The notes: generated by a model from the sequence alone, not told the origin. Counted from the stretch's first letter, positions 1-8,994 are shown. The stretch: DNA of 32,905 bases from Ruminococcaceae bacterium UBA1730 (GCA_002315935.1 DCII01000042.1:1-32905), one strand, 5' to 3'. Translations and numbers: made by a program.

Positions 1-271
1 TTACTCCGAGTGCTTTGAGTGCATTGGTGAGCAGAGTATGCCTTTCGTAAATCTTCTGAGCAACCTTTTTTCCGCTTTCCGTGAGGGTAATATATCCGTT
101 TACATTAACTGAAATATAATTTTCCGATTTCAGAATGCTGACTGCTCTGCTGACACTCGGCTTTGAAAAGCCCATCTGTTCGCAGATGTCGATTGAACGC
201 ACATTTTCAAGCTTTTCAGAAAGCATAAGCACTGTTTCGAGATACATTTCTCCTGATTCCTGAAGGCTCAT
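1..271 (-). CDS. DtxR/MntR-family metal-dependent regulator, N-terminal part (cut by window edge)
   Basis: The minus strand reads from an ATG at 271 for 90 codons and leaves the window still open. The protein begins MSLQESGEMYLETVL and carries a winged helix-turn-helix (recognition-helix stretch MGFSKPSVSRAVSIL, wing NGYITLTESG), followed by a helix that ends at the edge. This matches the N-terminal DNA-binding half of DtxR/MntR-type iron or manganese regulators; the metal-binding and dimerisation part lies outside the window. An AAAGGAG ribosome site sits just upstream. The start is 13 nt after the metH stop on the same strand, so it is probably the third gene of the metF-metH operon. That is unusual company for this family, and the metal sensed cannot be told. 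Confidence 0.85.
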   Translation of the reverse strand, partial: MSLQESGEMYLETVLMLSEKLENVRSIDICEQMGFSKPSVSRAVSILKSENYISVNVNGYITLTESGKKVAQKIYERHTLLTNALKALGV

Positions 272-284
272 AAAACCGCTCCTT

Positions 285-2681
285 TCAGCCCTTAAGCCTT
301 TCCGCATATCTAACCGTTTCCATTGCATCCGGCGAATATGCATCTGCACCGATTCTTTCGGCATATTCCTTGTTCAGCACCGCACCGCCTACAACTATTT
401 TAACCTGCGGTTCTTTCTCATGAAGAAGCTTTATCGTTTCCTCCATTGCAGGAACTGTTGTCGTCATCAGTGCACTCAATCCGACAAGCCTTGCCCCTGT
501 TTCTCTTACCGCTTCAAGCACCCTTTCAGGTTCAACATCCTTGCCGAGGTCGGTAACATCAAAGCCGTAATTTTCAAGAAGAAGTCTGACTATGTTCTTT
601 CCTATATCGTGAATGTCGCCCTTGACAGTTGCGATAACAATCGGGAAAGAATCTTTTTTTTCTTCGTTTGAATTGCTTAAAACCGTTTTGATTTTCTCAA
701 AAGCTGATTTTGCCGCTTCCGCACTCATGAGGAGCTGGGGAAGGAAATATCTTTTTTCTTCAAATCCCTTGCCGACTATGTTGAGGGCGGGGATTATTTC
801 GTTCTGAACAATATCAAGAGGTGCAACAGATTGAAGCATTGCTTCGGCTTCTTTTCCTGCCGCTTCTCTGAAACCGTTTATGACTGCCTTCTGAAGAGCG
901 GAAGAACCCTCTTCTTTCTTGACCTCGGTAACGGAAGCCGTCTGCACCGCCATGGGATTTGCCGATGCGAATTCGATATATTTAAGGCAGTTATCGTCCA
1001 TTCCGTGAAGTGCACGGAATGAATAATATGTTCTCATCATCGGAACCGAGAACGGATTCATTATTGCCGCCGAAAGTCCGTTTTCAAGTGCAAGTGCAAA
1101 GAAATTGCTGTTGAGAATATCCCTTTCGGGAAGACCGAACGAAACATTTGAAACGCCGAGAACGGTGTTACAGCCTAAATTTTCTTTGATTTCACGGAGC
1201 GATTTAAGGGTAACAACTGCGGCACTGCTGTCCGCACTTATTGTCATGGCAAGTGTATCGAAAATAATGTTTTTTCTGCTGATTCCGTATTCGGCGGCAA
1301 CCCTGATAATCTTTTCGGCAATTGCAAGCCTGCCTTCAACTGTTTTCGGAATGCCGTTTTCGTCAAGTGTAAGGGCAACTACAACACCGCCGTATTTCTT
1401 CGCAATCGGGAAAACGGCTTTCATGCTTTCTTCCTTGCCGTTGACCGAATTTATCATTGCTTTTCCGTTATATCTGCGAAGAGCGGATTCCATTGCAACC
1501 GTGTCGGAGGTATCTATCTGCAAAGGAAGAGAGGTTACTGACTGAAGCTCGCAGACCGCATCGGTCAGCATTCTGCGTTCGTCTATATCGGGCAGACCGA
1601 CATTGACATCGAGGATGTCAACGCCCTTATCCTGCTGGCTTACACCCTCGTTGAGTATATACTGAATATCGTTTTCGATAAGTGCCTGCTTGAGCCTTTT
1701 TTTACCGGTCGGATTGATTCTTTCGCCGATAAGTAGCGGAGAATTGCCGAAATAAACGGCATGGTCATAGGAAGCAATAACCGTATTGTTCTTTTCCTTG
1801 ATTGGAACGGGTGTGAGATTTTTGACCGCCTTTGAAAGAAGTCTGATGTATTCGGGAGTAGTGCCGCAACAGCCGCCGACAACACGCACTCCGCACCTAA
1901 CCAAATCGGAGACCGATTCAACAAATTGCTCCGGAGTTATATCATAATATGTTTCGCCGTTATCTGTTTTAGGAAGTCCTGCGTTTGGCTTGAAGCTGAC
2001 CGGAACGGACGAGCTTTCGAGAAGCTTTTCCATAACTCCACGAAGCTGTTCGGGGCCGAGAGAGCAGTTTGCACCGATAATGTCAGCACCCATGCCTTCA
2101 AGCATTGCCGCCATTGCTTCGGGGGAAGCACCCGTCATGAGCTTGCCGTCTGCTGAATATGCGTTTGAAACCATGACCGGAAGGTCACAGCTTTCTTTGG
2201 CGGCAAGAAGAGCGGCTTTTGTTTCGTAGCCGTCATTCATCGTTTCGATTCCGATTATCTCTGCACCGTATTTAACTGCAAGCTTAATAACTTTTGCAAA
2301 CGCCGAAACTGCATCCTCAAAATCAAGCTCACCGAATGGCTTGAGCAACACTCCGAGAGAGCCAATATCGAAGCCGATGAATTTTTCCTGCGTTCCGATT
2401 GAAGCATCACGGGCTTTCTTAGCTGAATCAAGAGCGGAAGCAATAAGCTTTTCAAGCGTTTCATCATCGTATTTCAAAGCGGTTGCACCGAAGGTGTTGG
2501 TGAAAACAATGTTGCTTCCGGCATCGAAATATTCCTTGTGAAGGCGGACTATTTCTTCGGGATGGGTCAGATTCCAGCTTTCGGTTGCTTCTCCTGCCTT
2601 GAGACCTCTTGAATGTAGAACCGTTCCCGTGCCGCCGTCAAGGATTACAATATTATTTCTGATAAATTCTCTTATGTCCAT
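285..2681 (-). CDS. metH: Cobalamin-dependent methionine synthase, short form without reactivation domain
   Basis: The enzyme transfers the methyl group of 5-methyltetrahydrofolate to homocysteine through cobalamin, in the cytoplasm. All modules except the last are visible in 798 residues. The homocysteine-binding barrel occupies about 1-290, with zinc cysteines C206 (GANCSLGP) and C271/C272 (GGCCGTTPEYI). The folate (pterin) barrel is at about 310-565 (LLIGERINPTGKK). The B12 cap is at about 590-665 and the cobalamin Rossmann domain at about 675-798, with the cobalt-ligand histidine H691 in GDIHDIGKN. E. coli MetH is about 1,200 residues; the missing part is the C-terminal AdoMet/flavodoxin reactivation domain, so a separate activator is expected elsewhere. 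It starts 13 nt after metF with a GGAGAG ribosome site. Confidence 0.96.
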   Translation of the reverse strand: MDIREFIRNNIVILDGGTGTVLHSRGLKAGEATESWNLTHPEEIVRLHKEYFDAGSNIVFTNTFGATALKYDDETLEKLIASALDSAKKARDASIGTQEKFIGFDIGSLGVLLKPFGELDFEDAVSAFAKVIKLAVKYGAEIIGIETMNDGYETKAALLAAKESCDLPVMVSNAYSADGKLMTGASPEAMAAMLEGMGADIIGANCSLGPEQLRGVMEKLLESSSVPVSFKPNAGLPKTDNGETYYDITPEQFVESVSDLVRCGVRVVGGCCGTTPEYIRLLSKAVKNLTPVPIKEKNNTVIASYDHAVYFGNSPLLIGERINPTGKKRLKQALIENDIQYILNEGVSQQDKGVDILDVNVGLPDIDERRMLTDAVCELQSVTSLPLQIDTSDTVAMESALRRYNGKAMINSVNGKEESMKAVFPIAKKYGGVVVALTLDENGIPKTVEGRLAIAEKIIRVAAEYGISRKNIIFDTLAMTISADSSAAVVTLKSLREIKENLGCNTVLGVSNVSFGLPERDILNSNFFALALENGLSAAIMNPFSVPMMRTYYSFRALHGMDDNCLKYIEFASANPMAVQTASVTEVKKEEGSSALQKAVINGFREAAGKEAEAMLQSVAPLDIVQNEIIPALNIVGKGFEEKRYFLPQLLMSAEAAKSAFEKIKTVLSNSNEEKKDSFPIVIATVKGDIHDIGKNIVRLLLENYGFDVTDLGKDVEPERVLEAVRETGARLVGLSALMTTTVPAMEETIKLLHEKEPQVKIVVGGAVLNKEYAERIGADAYSPDAMETVRYAERLKG

Positions 2682-2694
2682 TTTTCTCTCCGAA

Positions 2695-3573
2695 TTATTT
2701 GCCGATAATATCCGAAAGATTGCTCATGATTTTTTCAGCAACAATAGGTTTATTCATCGAATAAACATGAATGGTTGAAATTCCGTTTGCATAAAGGTCG
2801 ATAATCTGATCTGTTGCGTAGGCAATGCCTGCCTGCATCATTGCATCCGGGTCATCTCCGAAGCGGTCAACAAGAGCCTTGAATCTCTGCGGAACATGAG
2901 AACCCGAAAGCTTGATTGCTCTTTCAACCTGCTTTGCGTTTGTAATCGGCATAATTCCGGGAACGATGGGAACATTTATGCCGGCTTCTCTTATTCTGTA
3001 AAGGAAATTATAAAGAAGATTATTGTCAAAGAACATCTGCGTTGTGAGAAATTCAGCTCCCGCTTCAACCTTTTCCTTCAGGTGAAGAATATCTTCCTTT
3101 TTGTTGGCACTTTCGGGATGAATTTCGGGATAGCAGGCTCCGCCTATGCAGAAGTCGCCGCCGGATTCCTTCAATTCTCTGATAAGGTCAATGGCATGAT
3201 GATACTGCCACTTGCTTCTGTCCGCATCAAGCATATCCGCAGGAATATCGCCACGCAGAGCCATGATGTTTTCAATGCCGGCTTCCTTGATTTCTCTGAT
3301 TTTTTGCTGAACGGTTTCTTTTGTTGATGAAACGCAGGTCAGATGTGCAATGGTTGCAACGCCGTATCTTTCGGTTATGTTTTTGCATATGTCAAGCGTG
3401 TATTTGCTTGTGCCGCCGCCCGCACCGTATGTAACACTCATGAAGGCAGGGGAGAGAGAGGCGATTTTTTCGGTTGCGGTTTTAACGCTTTCAAATGCAG
3501 AATCCGTTTTCGGCGGAAAAACCTCGATTGAAAGATTGAGCTTATTATTGTTGATTATTTCAGATACTTTCAT
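2695..3573 (-). CDS. metF: 5,10-methylenetetrahydrofolate reductase
   Basis: This flavin TIM-barrel enzyme makes 5-methyltetrahydrofolate, the substrate of the MetH encoded next to it. The 292-residue protein has the usual landmarks: LSIEVFPPKTD near the start, VTYGAGGGTSKYT, the folate/FAD segment CIGGACYPEIHPES, and FLTTQMFFDN. An open frame extends further upstream, but ATG 3573 is preferred because a GAGGG ribosome site precedes it and family similarity begins there; an upstream start would also fall before the predicted promoter. It leads a minus-strand operon with metH and the DtxR-like gene. The electron donor (NADH or ferredoxin, sometimes via MetV) is not visible, and no metV gene is adjacent. 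Confidence 0.95.
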   Translation of the reverse strand: MKVSEIINNNKLNLSIEVFPPKTDSAFESVKTATEKIASLSPAFMSVTYGAGGGTSKYTLDICKNITERYGVATIAHLTCVSSTKETVQQKIREIKEAGIENIMALRGDIPADMLDADRSKWQYHHAIDLIRELKESGGDFCIGGACYPEIHPESANKKEDILHLKEKVEAGAEFLTTQMFFDNNLLYNFLYRIREAGINVPIVPGIMPITNAKQVERAIKLSGSHVPQRFKALVDRFGDDPDAMMQAGIAYATDQIIDLYANGISTIHVYSMNKPIVAEKIMSNLSDIIGK

Positions 3574-3626
3574 TATTATTCCCTCGTTTTCAGAAAGCTG
3601 ATACAGCTCCGTTCGTAAATATGGTA

Positions 3627-3655
3627 ATTTTATCATATAATATTTCAAATTACAA
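3627..3655 (-). promoter_or_regulatory. Sigma-A-type promoter of the metF operon
   Basis: On the minus strand, -35 TTGTAA (3655-3650) and -10 TAAAAT (3632-3627) are separated by 17 nt. The leader to the metF ATG would be only about 45 nt, too short for an S-box or T-box. It lies back-to-back with the promoter of the FAD oxidoreductase. Confidence 0.65.
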
Positions 3656-3675
3656 GCGAAGTGTTGCATTTAATG

Positions 3676-3704
3676 TTGATATTTCGTGATAATCGTGCTA
3701 AAAT
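3676..3704 (+). promoter_or_regulatory. Sigma-A-type promoter of the FAD oxidoreductase gene
   Basis: -35 TTGATA (3676-3681), a 17-nt spacer and -10 TAAAAT (3699-3704) lie about 30 nt before the ATG at 3735, which has its own CGGAGGT ribosome site. The -35 boxes of this promoter and the divergent metF promoter are about 20 nt apart. Confidence 0.7.
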
Positions 3705-3734
3705 GATAAAAAATTAAGTTTTTCGGAGGTATGT

Positions 3735-5057
3735 ATGGAGAAGAAAATCATTGTTGCCGGTCTCGGACACGGCGGAATTGCAGCAGCCGCTCTCCTTGCA
3801 AAGGAAGGCTTCAGCGTTACGGTCTATGAAAAGAAAAAAGAGGGAACCCTCGGCTATGACTGGACAGATATTTTTGCTCCGAAGTCGCTCGGCATTGCCG
3901 GACTTGATATGCCTCCCGAGGATAAATTCGAATATAAGAAGGATATGACCTTTTTCGGTCCGCATACAAAAAAAGGTCTTCAGCAGCACGTTCCCGAGGA
4001 ACAGCTTGAAATCAAGATGGAGCGTAGAGACATCTATGACCATCTCATAAAGCACGCTGTTGAATGCGGAGTTAACATTGAATATGAATGTGAGGTTCTC
4101 GGACCTGTTATTCTCGGCAACAGAGTAGTCGGAATTGAAACATCGAAGGGAACATTTTACGCAGACCTCGTTATTGATGCCTGCGGAATGAATTCGCCTG
4201 TCCGCCGCAATCTTCCTGATGTTTTCGAAATCGAAAAGGAAGTTTCAAGGCATGATAAAATCACGATTTACAGAGCCTTCTACAATAAAGCAAGCGACGA
4301 AGAGGTTGATGCAAAGTTTAAGGTTATGCTTCTCGTTGACGGCATCACGGGAGTGAGCTGGATAGCTTCGGAGGATGAGCATACCGATGTTCTTATCGGC
4401 AGATTTGAGGATTATGACCTCGATGAAGCCAACCGATTCACAGAGCTTCTTCGCAAGGACCATCCGAGAATCGGAACTGAAATTGTCCGTGGCGGTCAGT
4501 TCGTTGACATTCCTGTTCGCCAGCCGCTTTCAATTCTTGTTGCAGACGGCTATGCGGCAATCGGCGATTCCGCCTTTATGACCGTTCCCGTTATCGGCTC
4601 GGGCATTGCGAATGCTCTCAAGGCTTCGAGAATGCTTGCAGATGCTGTTATTGCCGACAAGCATTGCGAGTTCAGTGCAGAAACTCTCTGGAATTATCAG
4701 GTAAGTTATTTCAAGAATCTCGGTTCGGGCATGGCTCCGCTTGCCTGTGCAAAGCTTCTTCTTCTCAAGCTCAAGCCCGAAGAGGTTGATTACATAATCG
4801 ACAGCGGAATGATTACAGAAGACGATATAACAATGGGTGCAAACTTCACAAGCCTTTCCGGTCAGATAAAGCTTGACCCGAGAGACCTCGTCAACAAGGC
4901 AAAGCTTGTCTGCAAGGACCCTGAGCTTCTTAAGAAGCTTGTTGCCTGCGGAGCAAGCATGGGCAAGGTTGTTGCCGCCTGTGCCATGATGCCGAAGAAA
5001 TGGAATAAAGACAGAGTCCGTGCATGGGCTAAGGTTTACAGATATTCTTTTAAATAA
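3735..5057 (+). CDS. FAD-dependent oxidoreductase, geranylgeranyl-reductase-like family
   Basis: The 440-residue protein opens with a dinucleotide-binding fold, GLGHGG at residues 9-14 followed by an acidic end at VYEKKK. It has a second FAD-contact motif near residue 277 (GDSAFMTVPVIGSGIANALKASRM), typical of the geranylgeranyl reductase/p-hydroxybenzoate-hydroxylase-type superfamily. A conserved-looking C-terminal part (LKPEEVDYIIDSG, then several cysteines at about 395-420) follows. No signal peptide or membrane helix is seen, so it is cytoplasmic. The substrate is unknown. It is transcribed divergently from metF-metH with close back-to-back promoters, and the gene downstream is convergent, so it is probably monocistronic. 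The family assignment is firm at superfamily level only. Confidence 0.8.
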   Translation: MEKKIIVAGLGHGGIAAAALLAKEGFSVTVYEKKKEGTLGYDWTDIFAPKSLGIAGLDMPPEDKFEYKKDMTFFGPHTKKGLQQHVPEEQLEIKMERRDIYDHLIKHAVECGVNIEYECEVLGPVILGNRVVGIETSKGTFYADLVIDACGMNSPVRRNLPDVFEIEKEVSRHDKITIYRAFYNKASDEEVDAKFKVMLLVDGITGVSWIASEDEHTDVLIGRFEDYDLDEANRFTELLRKDHPRIGTEIVRGGQFVDIPVRQPLSILVADGYAAIGDSAFMTVPVIGSGIANALKASRMLADAVIADKHCEFSAETLWNYQVSYFKNLGSGMAPLACAKLLLLKLKPEEVDYIIDSGMITEDDITMGANFTSLSGQIKLDPRDLVNKAKLVCKDPELLKKLVACGASMGKVVAACAMMPKKWNKDRVRAWAKVYRYSFK

Positions 5058-5068
5058 TATAAAAAATG

Positions 5069-5108
5069 GGATTTTAAGATTATCCGTTTCGGGTAATTCT
5101 TAAAATCC
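5069..5108. terminator. Bidirectional terminator between FAD oxidoreductase and pnuC
   Basis: A long hairpin pairs GGATTTTAAGA...TTATCC (5069-5085) with GGGTAA...TTCTTAAAATCC (5091-5108) around a short GTTTC loop. A T-rich stretch follows on the plus strand and an A-run (5061-5066) precedes it, which serves the minus strand. Confidence 0.8.
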
Positions 5109-5113
5109 TTATT

Positions 5114-5800
5114 TTATGCTTTTTTGCTCTGGATTTTCTTCATTTTCTTCCAGCATATGAACCCGTATAAATCATTGAACATGAACACAACAAAGCAAAC
5201 GAGAACTGAAATATAACTCCGATCTTTTATTGAAGCAAGAGTCCAGAGAATAATCAGAATAAGATCATTTGAAGCATAAGCAAGAGCAAAATAATGGCTT
5301 CGCTTGAATGTTAGATATACAGCAATGAAGCTTGTTGAAACGGAAAGGGTGCTGGGAATGAGATTGGATGTGTTGAAAGCCTTGAGGATGAAATAAAATA
5401 CCACAGTTACCGGAACGGTCAGCAAAAGCATGAACGCAGCTTCCTTCTTGGATAATTCCGCAACCTCAACCTGCGATTTCTTTCCCTTGTAAGGATGCTT
5501 TATCCACGAGATAAGTGCAAGGAGTGCCATAGGAGCTGACATTCCGAGATAGGTAATCATTTCTCCGTAATAAGCAAAAGAATACGAAATATATCCGTAA
5601 AAAATGCTGAAAACTATCGTGAGGAACTGACCGAGCGGATTGCCTTTTGCGTTCAGAATAAGAAATGTGACGCCTATCAACGAAGCAATCATTGATAATG
5701 GATTTCCTCTGTCGAGTAATAGATATGAAACAACAATAGCCAGAACCGAAAAAGACCAGAGCAGTTTATCGGCTTTTGAAAAATAGTTTTTTATTTTCAT
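5114..5800 (-). CDS. pnuC: PnuC-family nicotinamide riboside (or related vitamin) transporter
   Basis: A 228-residue integral membrane protein with about seven hydrophobic helices, matching the usual size of PnuC facilitators that import nicotinamide riboside for NAD synthesis. The C-terminal signature FMFNDLYGFICWKKM fits the conserved N-D-x-x-G-F-x-x-W region of the family. Start 5800 (MKIKNYF) is chosen over an upstream in-frame ATG at 5827 because GGGAG lies just ahead of it. Related PnuT and PnuX carry thiamine or riboflavin, and the substrate cannot be settled from sequence alone. It follows the mannosidase by 82 nt on the same strand, with two inverted repeats between them and no clear separate promoter. 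Confidence 0.85.
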   Translation of the reverse strand: MKIKNYFSKADKLLWSFSVLAIVVSYLLLDRGNPLSMIASLIGVTFLILNAKGNPLGQFLTIVFSIFYGYISYSFAYYGEMITYLGMSAPMALLALISWIKHPYKGKKSQVEVAELSKKEAAFMLLLTVPVTVVFYFILKAFNTSNLIPSTLSVSTSFIAVYLTFKRSHYFALAYASNDLILIILWTLASIKDRSYISVLVCFVVFMFNDLYGFICWKKMKKIQSKKA

Positions 5801-5828
5801 TTTTTCTCCCAACAACAAAGCATCCATA

Positions 5829-5874
5829 TCACATCTTCAAAGACCTAACGATGTGACATGAATGCATTGCATTC
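5829..5874 (-). promoter_or_regulatory. Paired hairpins upstream of pnuC, candidate regulatory RNA or operator
   Basis: Two adjacent inverted repeats fill most of the gap before pnuC. The first is GAATGCA/TGCATTC (5860-5866 with 5868-5874), a near-perfect palindrome. The second is a 7-bp stem TCACATC/GATGTGA (5829-5835 with 5850-5856) closing a 14-nt loop. They could be a transcribed structure, such as a vitamin-sensing leader, or a repressor site. No match to a known riboswitch consensus could be confirmed by eye. Confidence 0.35.
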
Positions 5875-5882
5875 GGCAGTTA

Positions 5883-8800
5883 CTAAACAATAATTCTGAA
5901 TGTCTTGACCTCGAAGGGTTTATAGCTGAATGAGAATCCGTCTGCTTCTGCGTTAATAGAAGCCTTGTCTTCTTCAATCATATTTGTTTCAATGATTTCC
6001 TTTGCGTTGAAGGGTAGTCTGACTGCTGCTGTTCCTCTTCTCTGCTCGTCTTCAACAAGTCGGATGATATATCCTCTGCCGTCCTGTGCCTTCTTGAACG
6101 CATCAATCATGATGTTCTTGCTGTCGCATTCTGGAAGAATGATTCCGCTTGCTTTGCCGTTTGTTTCAGGGGCATAAACACCGACAGGCGTTACATTGAA
6201 GGTTATGCCCTCCTGAACGGTTCCGTTTCTCCAGTCATCCTTATGAGGATAGAAAGCATATCTGAAGGTGTTGATACCGTGGTCACCCGTCTTGTCAGGG
6301 CAGGTGGGAGCACGCATGAGGGTTATTCTCATATGGCTGTTATGAATGTCATAGCCGTACTTGCAGTCGTTGATGATACTGCAACCATAACCGCCCTCCG
6401 AAAGGTCAGCCCATTTATGAGCGGCAACCTCGAACCTTGTCAGGTCATAAAGAGTGTTCCAATGTGTAGGTCTTGTGAATGCACCGTGAGCAATGTCATA
6501 GGTTGCATCTGTGTTGATAACGCTGACATCGAAGCCTGCCTTGAGAACCTTGTCGGTTTCATGCCAGTCAACTGATGTGTCAAAGATAATGCTTCTGCCG
6601 TTGGCGTAGAGGGTGATATACTGCGTAATTTCGGATTTGTTGAAGGAGCGGACAACCTTGATAACCTTGCGAAGCTCGTTGTTTTCGATAACCTCAAGGC
6701 AGTCAGCCTTGTCAAGCTCCCACATCTTCTTGAGATAGTTCAGCTCAAGATTCCATGCGGTTTCGTGGATGCACTTATCCTGCGAAATTGTGAGAATATT
6801 TCCTCTGCCGTCAATGGATTCACGCTTGTTTTCTTTATCATAAACGCTTGTGATAATGCCGTTTTCATCGAATGCAACCTTGAGATAATCATTCTCAAGA
6901 GCAATTGATTTATCGGCATATTCAACGGTTTCTCTCTTCTCAAGAGCAAAAACCTTGCAGCTCATTGCGGGGATAACATCGGGAACGAAGATAAGAACTC
7001 CGTCTTTGTTGACTGACGGCATACCCTTTGCAAGCATTCCTGCAGGAACGCCTTTGACCTCAACAGGCTGTGTGCTGTCTGCATTGGTGAGGTTCCATAC
7101 TGTAACCGAATCCTTGCCCGAATTGACCTGAGCACCGAAATGCGAAACGACGTCGGCAAAAAGCTCCTTTGCCTTATCGCCGAGAATTTTATAATCTCTG
7201 CGGCAGTCCTCAAAAACCTCGTGAATTGACGAACCGGGAAGAATATCATGAAACTGATTTGTCATGAGCATTCTCCAAAGCTCCTCAAGCTCTTCCTTCG
7301 GATATTTCTTTCCGTCTTTGATTTCTGCAAGTGAGCTGAGCATTTCAATTCTTTCAAGCAGGTATTCAAGCTTGCGGTTATTCTTCTTGACGAATGCCTG
7401 GCTTGTGAATGTTCCTCTGTGGTTTTCATAGAACATTTCGCCGTTCCAGACGGGAAGCTCGTCCTCGTGATTATGAAGTGTATCGAAGAAATCATCAACA
7501 TGGCCGATTTCCGCCTTCGGAAGACCGGGGAAATTCTGAAGTCTTCTGCCTCTTTCAAGCATATTTCTTGTCGGTCCGCCGCCTCCGTCACCGAAGCCGT
7601 ACATACCCATTGCCGTGTCAAGCTCGCTCTTGTTGTTGCATTCATCATCGAAGGTCATAAGCTCGCCGACTGTGAAATTGCAGTTGTAGCCGGGACGCAT
7701 GAGGTGAGCATAGATTCTGTCGCCGTTGTTGCCCTCCCACATGAACATATTATAGGGGAACTTTGTTGTGTCGTTATATGAAAGCTTGCTCGTGATGAAG
7801 TTTTCCATTCCGCAGCCCTTGATAATCTGCGGCAGAGCGGCAGTGAAGCCGAAGCAGTCGGGGAGCCAGTAGGTCTTTGAAACCTTGCCGAATTCCTTTT
7901 TGAAAAATTCGGTTCCGTAAAGCACCTGACGGATGAGGGATTCGCCGCTTGCAAGGTTTGTGTCTGCTTCAACCCAGACGTTTCCGCAGATGTCCCACTG
8001 ATTATTTGCAACCTTTTCTTTAACTTTTTCGTAGATTTCGGGATAATTATCCTTTGTCATCTGATAAAGAACCGCCTGACTCTGACCGAAGGTCATTTCA
8101 GGGTATATATCCATCAGATGAGTAACATTTGTGAAGGTTCTTGCACTCTTGCGGATTGATTCCTGAATTCTCCAGAGCCACGCAACATCTATATGGCTGT
8201 GACCCGTGTGAATAACTCTGCTCTGAGCAGACCAGTTGATTGCGGCAAGCCTGTCAAGATAGAGCTTTCTTGCTTGCTTGATTGATGCTCTTACTCTTTC
8301 CGGCTCAAAATCAAAATCAACAAGATGGATGCTGTCATCAATTGCGGCATAAACCTTGCTCTTGATATGGTCATCTCTGATGAAATCGAGAGCCTCAAAG
8401 GCAACATCAAGGTCAATGAAATAGCCCTCTGTGTCCTCATCTATAACCGCAATGCTTGTTTCGCCGAAGGTGCATTCCTGTGAGGTTGCTCCTGCAAGCA
8501 TTTCATCGCAGAAGCACATTGAGTCAACGGTTGCTTCAATTTCAAAATTGAGAACATCGCCTGCTTTATAGACACCGAGGTCAACATCGGCTCTGTCCGG
8601 CATGAAATCACGGCTTGTGCAGCCTGCAACAAATTCTCCGTTGCACTTGACGAGTGCTTCGCCGCCGACTGCAAGCTTTGCTCTGATTTTTTTGCCGTCC
8701 ATCTCTTCCGGAACGGTTACCGAGCCTTTGAAGAAATAAGCACAGTCATAGGTTGCTTCCCATCTGTCGCCGTTGGTGATAGCTCCCTTGAAATCTTCCG

Positions 8801-8930
8801 TTTCGTAGTGGTCACCGAAAAATTTTCCTTTGGTGACCTCCCAACCTGTTATGTTGACCTTTGAAATTGTGCTGTATTTTAAAATCTGCTGATGCATATC
8901 CTTGAGTATTCCTATTTTGAGAGTATGCAT
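5883..8930 (-). CDS. Alpha-mannosidase, glycoside hydrolase family 38
   Basis: This large enzyme (1,015 residues) removes alpha-mannose from glycans or manno-oligosaccharides. The GH38 catalytic domain starts near residue 240 with zinc ligands in HSHIDVAWLWR (H244, H246, D248). The nucleophile is D358 in WLPDCFGF. GFGDGGGGPTRNMLERGRRL and TNQFHDILPGSSIHEVF follow, then the three-helix bundle and C-terminal beta domains (residues about 640-1015). There is no signal peptide, so it acts in the cytoplasm on imported sugars. Start 8930 (MHTLKIG) is preferred over an upstream ATG because a GAAAGGGG site precedes it. It is divergent from an organophosphate-type permease, which may import its substrate or a related sugar. 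Confidence 0.95.
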   Translation of the reverse strand: MHTLKIGILKDMHQQILKYSTISKVNITGWEVTKGKFFGDHYETEDFKGAITNGDRWEATYDCAYFFKGSVTVPEEMDGKKIRAKLAVGGEALVKCNGEFVAGCTSRDFMPDRADVDLGVYKAGDVLNFEIEATVDSMCFCDEMLAGATSQECTFGETSIAVIDEDTEGYFIDLDVAFEALDFIRDDHIKSKVYAAIDDSIHLVDFDFEPERVRASIKQARKLYLDRLAAINWSAQSRVIHTGHSHIDVAWLWRIQESIRKSARTFTNVTHLMDIYPEMTFGQSQAVLYQMTKDNYPEIYEKVKEKVANNQWDICGNVWVEADTNLASGESLIRQVLYGTEFFKKEFGKVSKTYWLPDCFGFTAALPQIIKGCGMENFITSKLSYNDTTKFPYNMFMWEGNNGDRIYAHLMRPGYNCNFTVGELMTFDDECNNKSELDTAMGMYGFGDGGGGPTRNMLERGRRLQNFPGLPKAEIGHVDDFFDTLHNHEDELPVWNGEMFYENHRGTFTSQAFVKKNNRKLEYLLERIEMLSSLAEIKDGKKYPKEELEELWRMLMTNQFHDILPGSSIHEVFEDCRRDYKILGDKAKELFADVVSHFGAQVNSGKDSVTVWNLTNADSTQPVEVKGVPAGMLAKGMPSVNKDGVLIFVPDVIPAMSCKVFALEKRETVEYADKSIALENDYLKVAFDENGIITSVYDKENKRESIDGRGNILTISQDKCIHETAWNLELNYLKKMWELDKADCLEVIENNELRKVIKVVRSFNKSEITQYITLYANGRSIIFDTSVDWHETDKVLKAGFDVSVINTDATYDIAHGAFTRPTHWNTLYDLTRFEVAAHKWADLSEGGYGCSIINDCKYGYDIHNSHMRITLMRAPTCPDKTGDHGINTFRYAFYPHKDDWRNGTVQEGITFNVTPVGVYAPETNGKASGIILPECDSKNIMIDAFKKAQDGRGYIIRLVEDEQRRGTAAVRLPFNAKEIIETNMIEEDKASINAEADGFSFSYKPFEVKTFRIIV

Positions 8931-8964
8931 TGAATCGCCCCTTTCGGTAATTTTTGATAATAAT

Positions 8965-8994
8965 ATCATAGTTCAGCCGAAAAAATCAATACAA
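8965..8994 (-). promoter_or_regulatory. Probable promoter of the mannosidase gene
   Basis: On the minus strand, TTGTAT (8994-8989), an 18-nt spacer and TATGAT (8970-8965) lie about 35 nt before the chosen start at 8930. An overlapping TTGATT/TATTAT pair is a possible alternative. Confidence 0.5.

Noticed and set aside
3574..3626. Possible S-box (SAM) riboswitch upstream of metF
   Set aside because: The predicted leader is only about 45 nt and shows no terminator hairpin, too short for that class.
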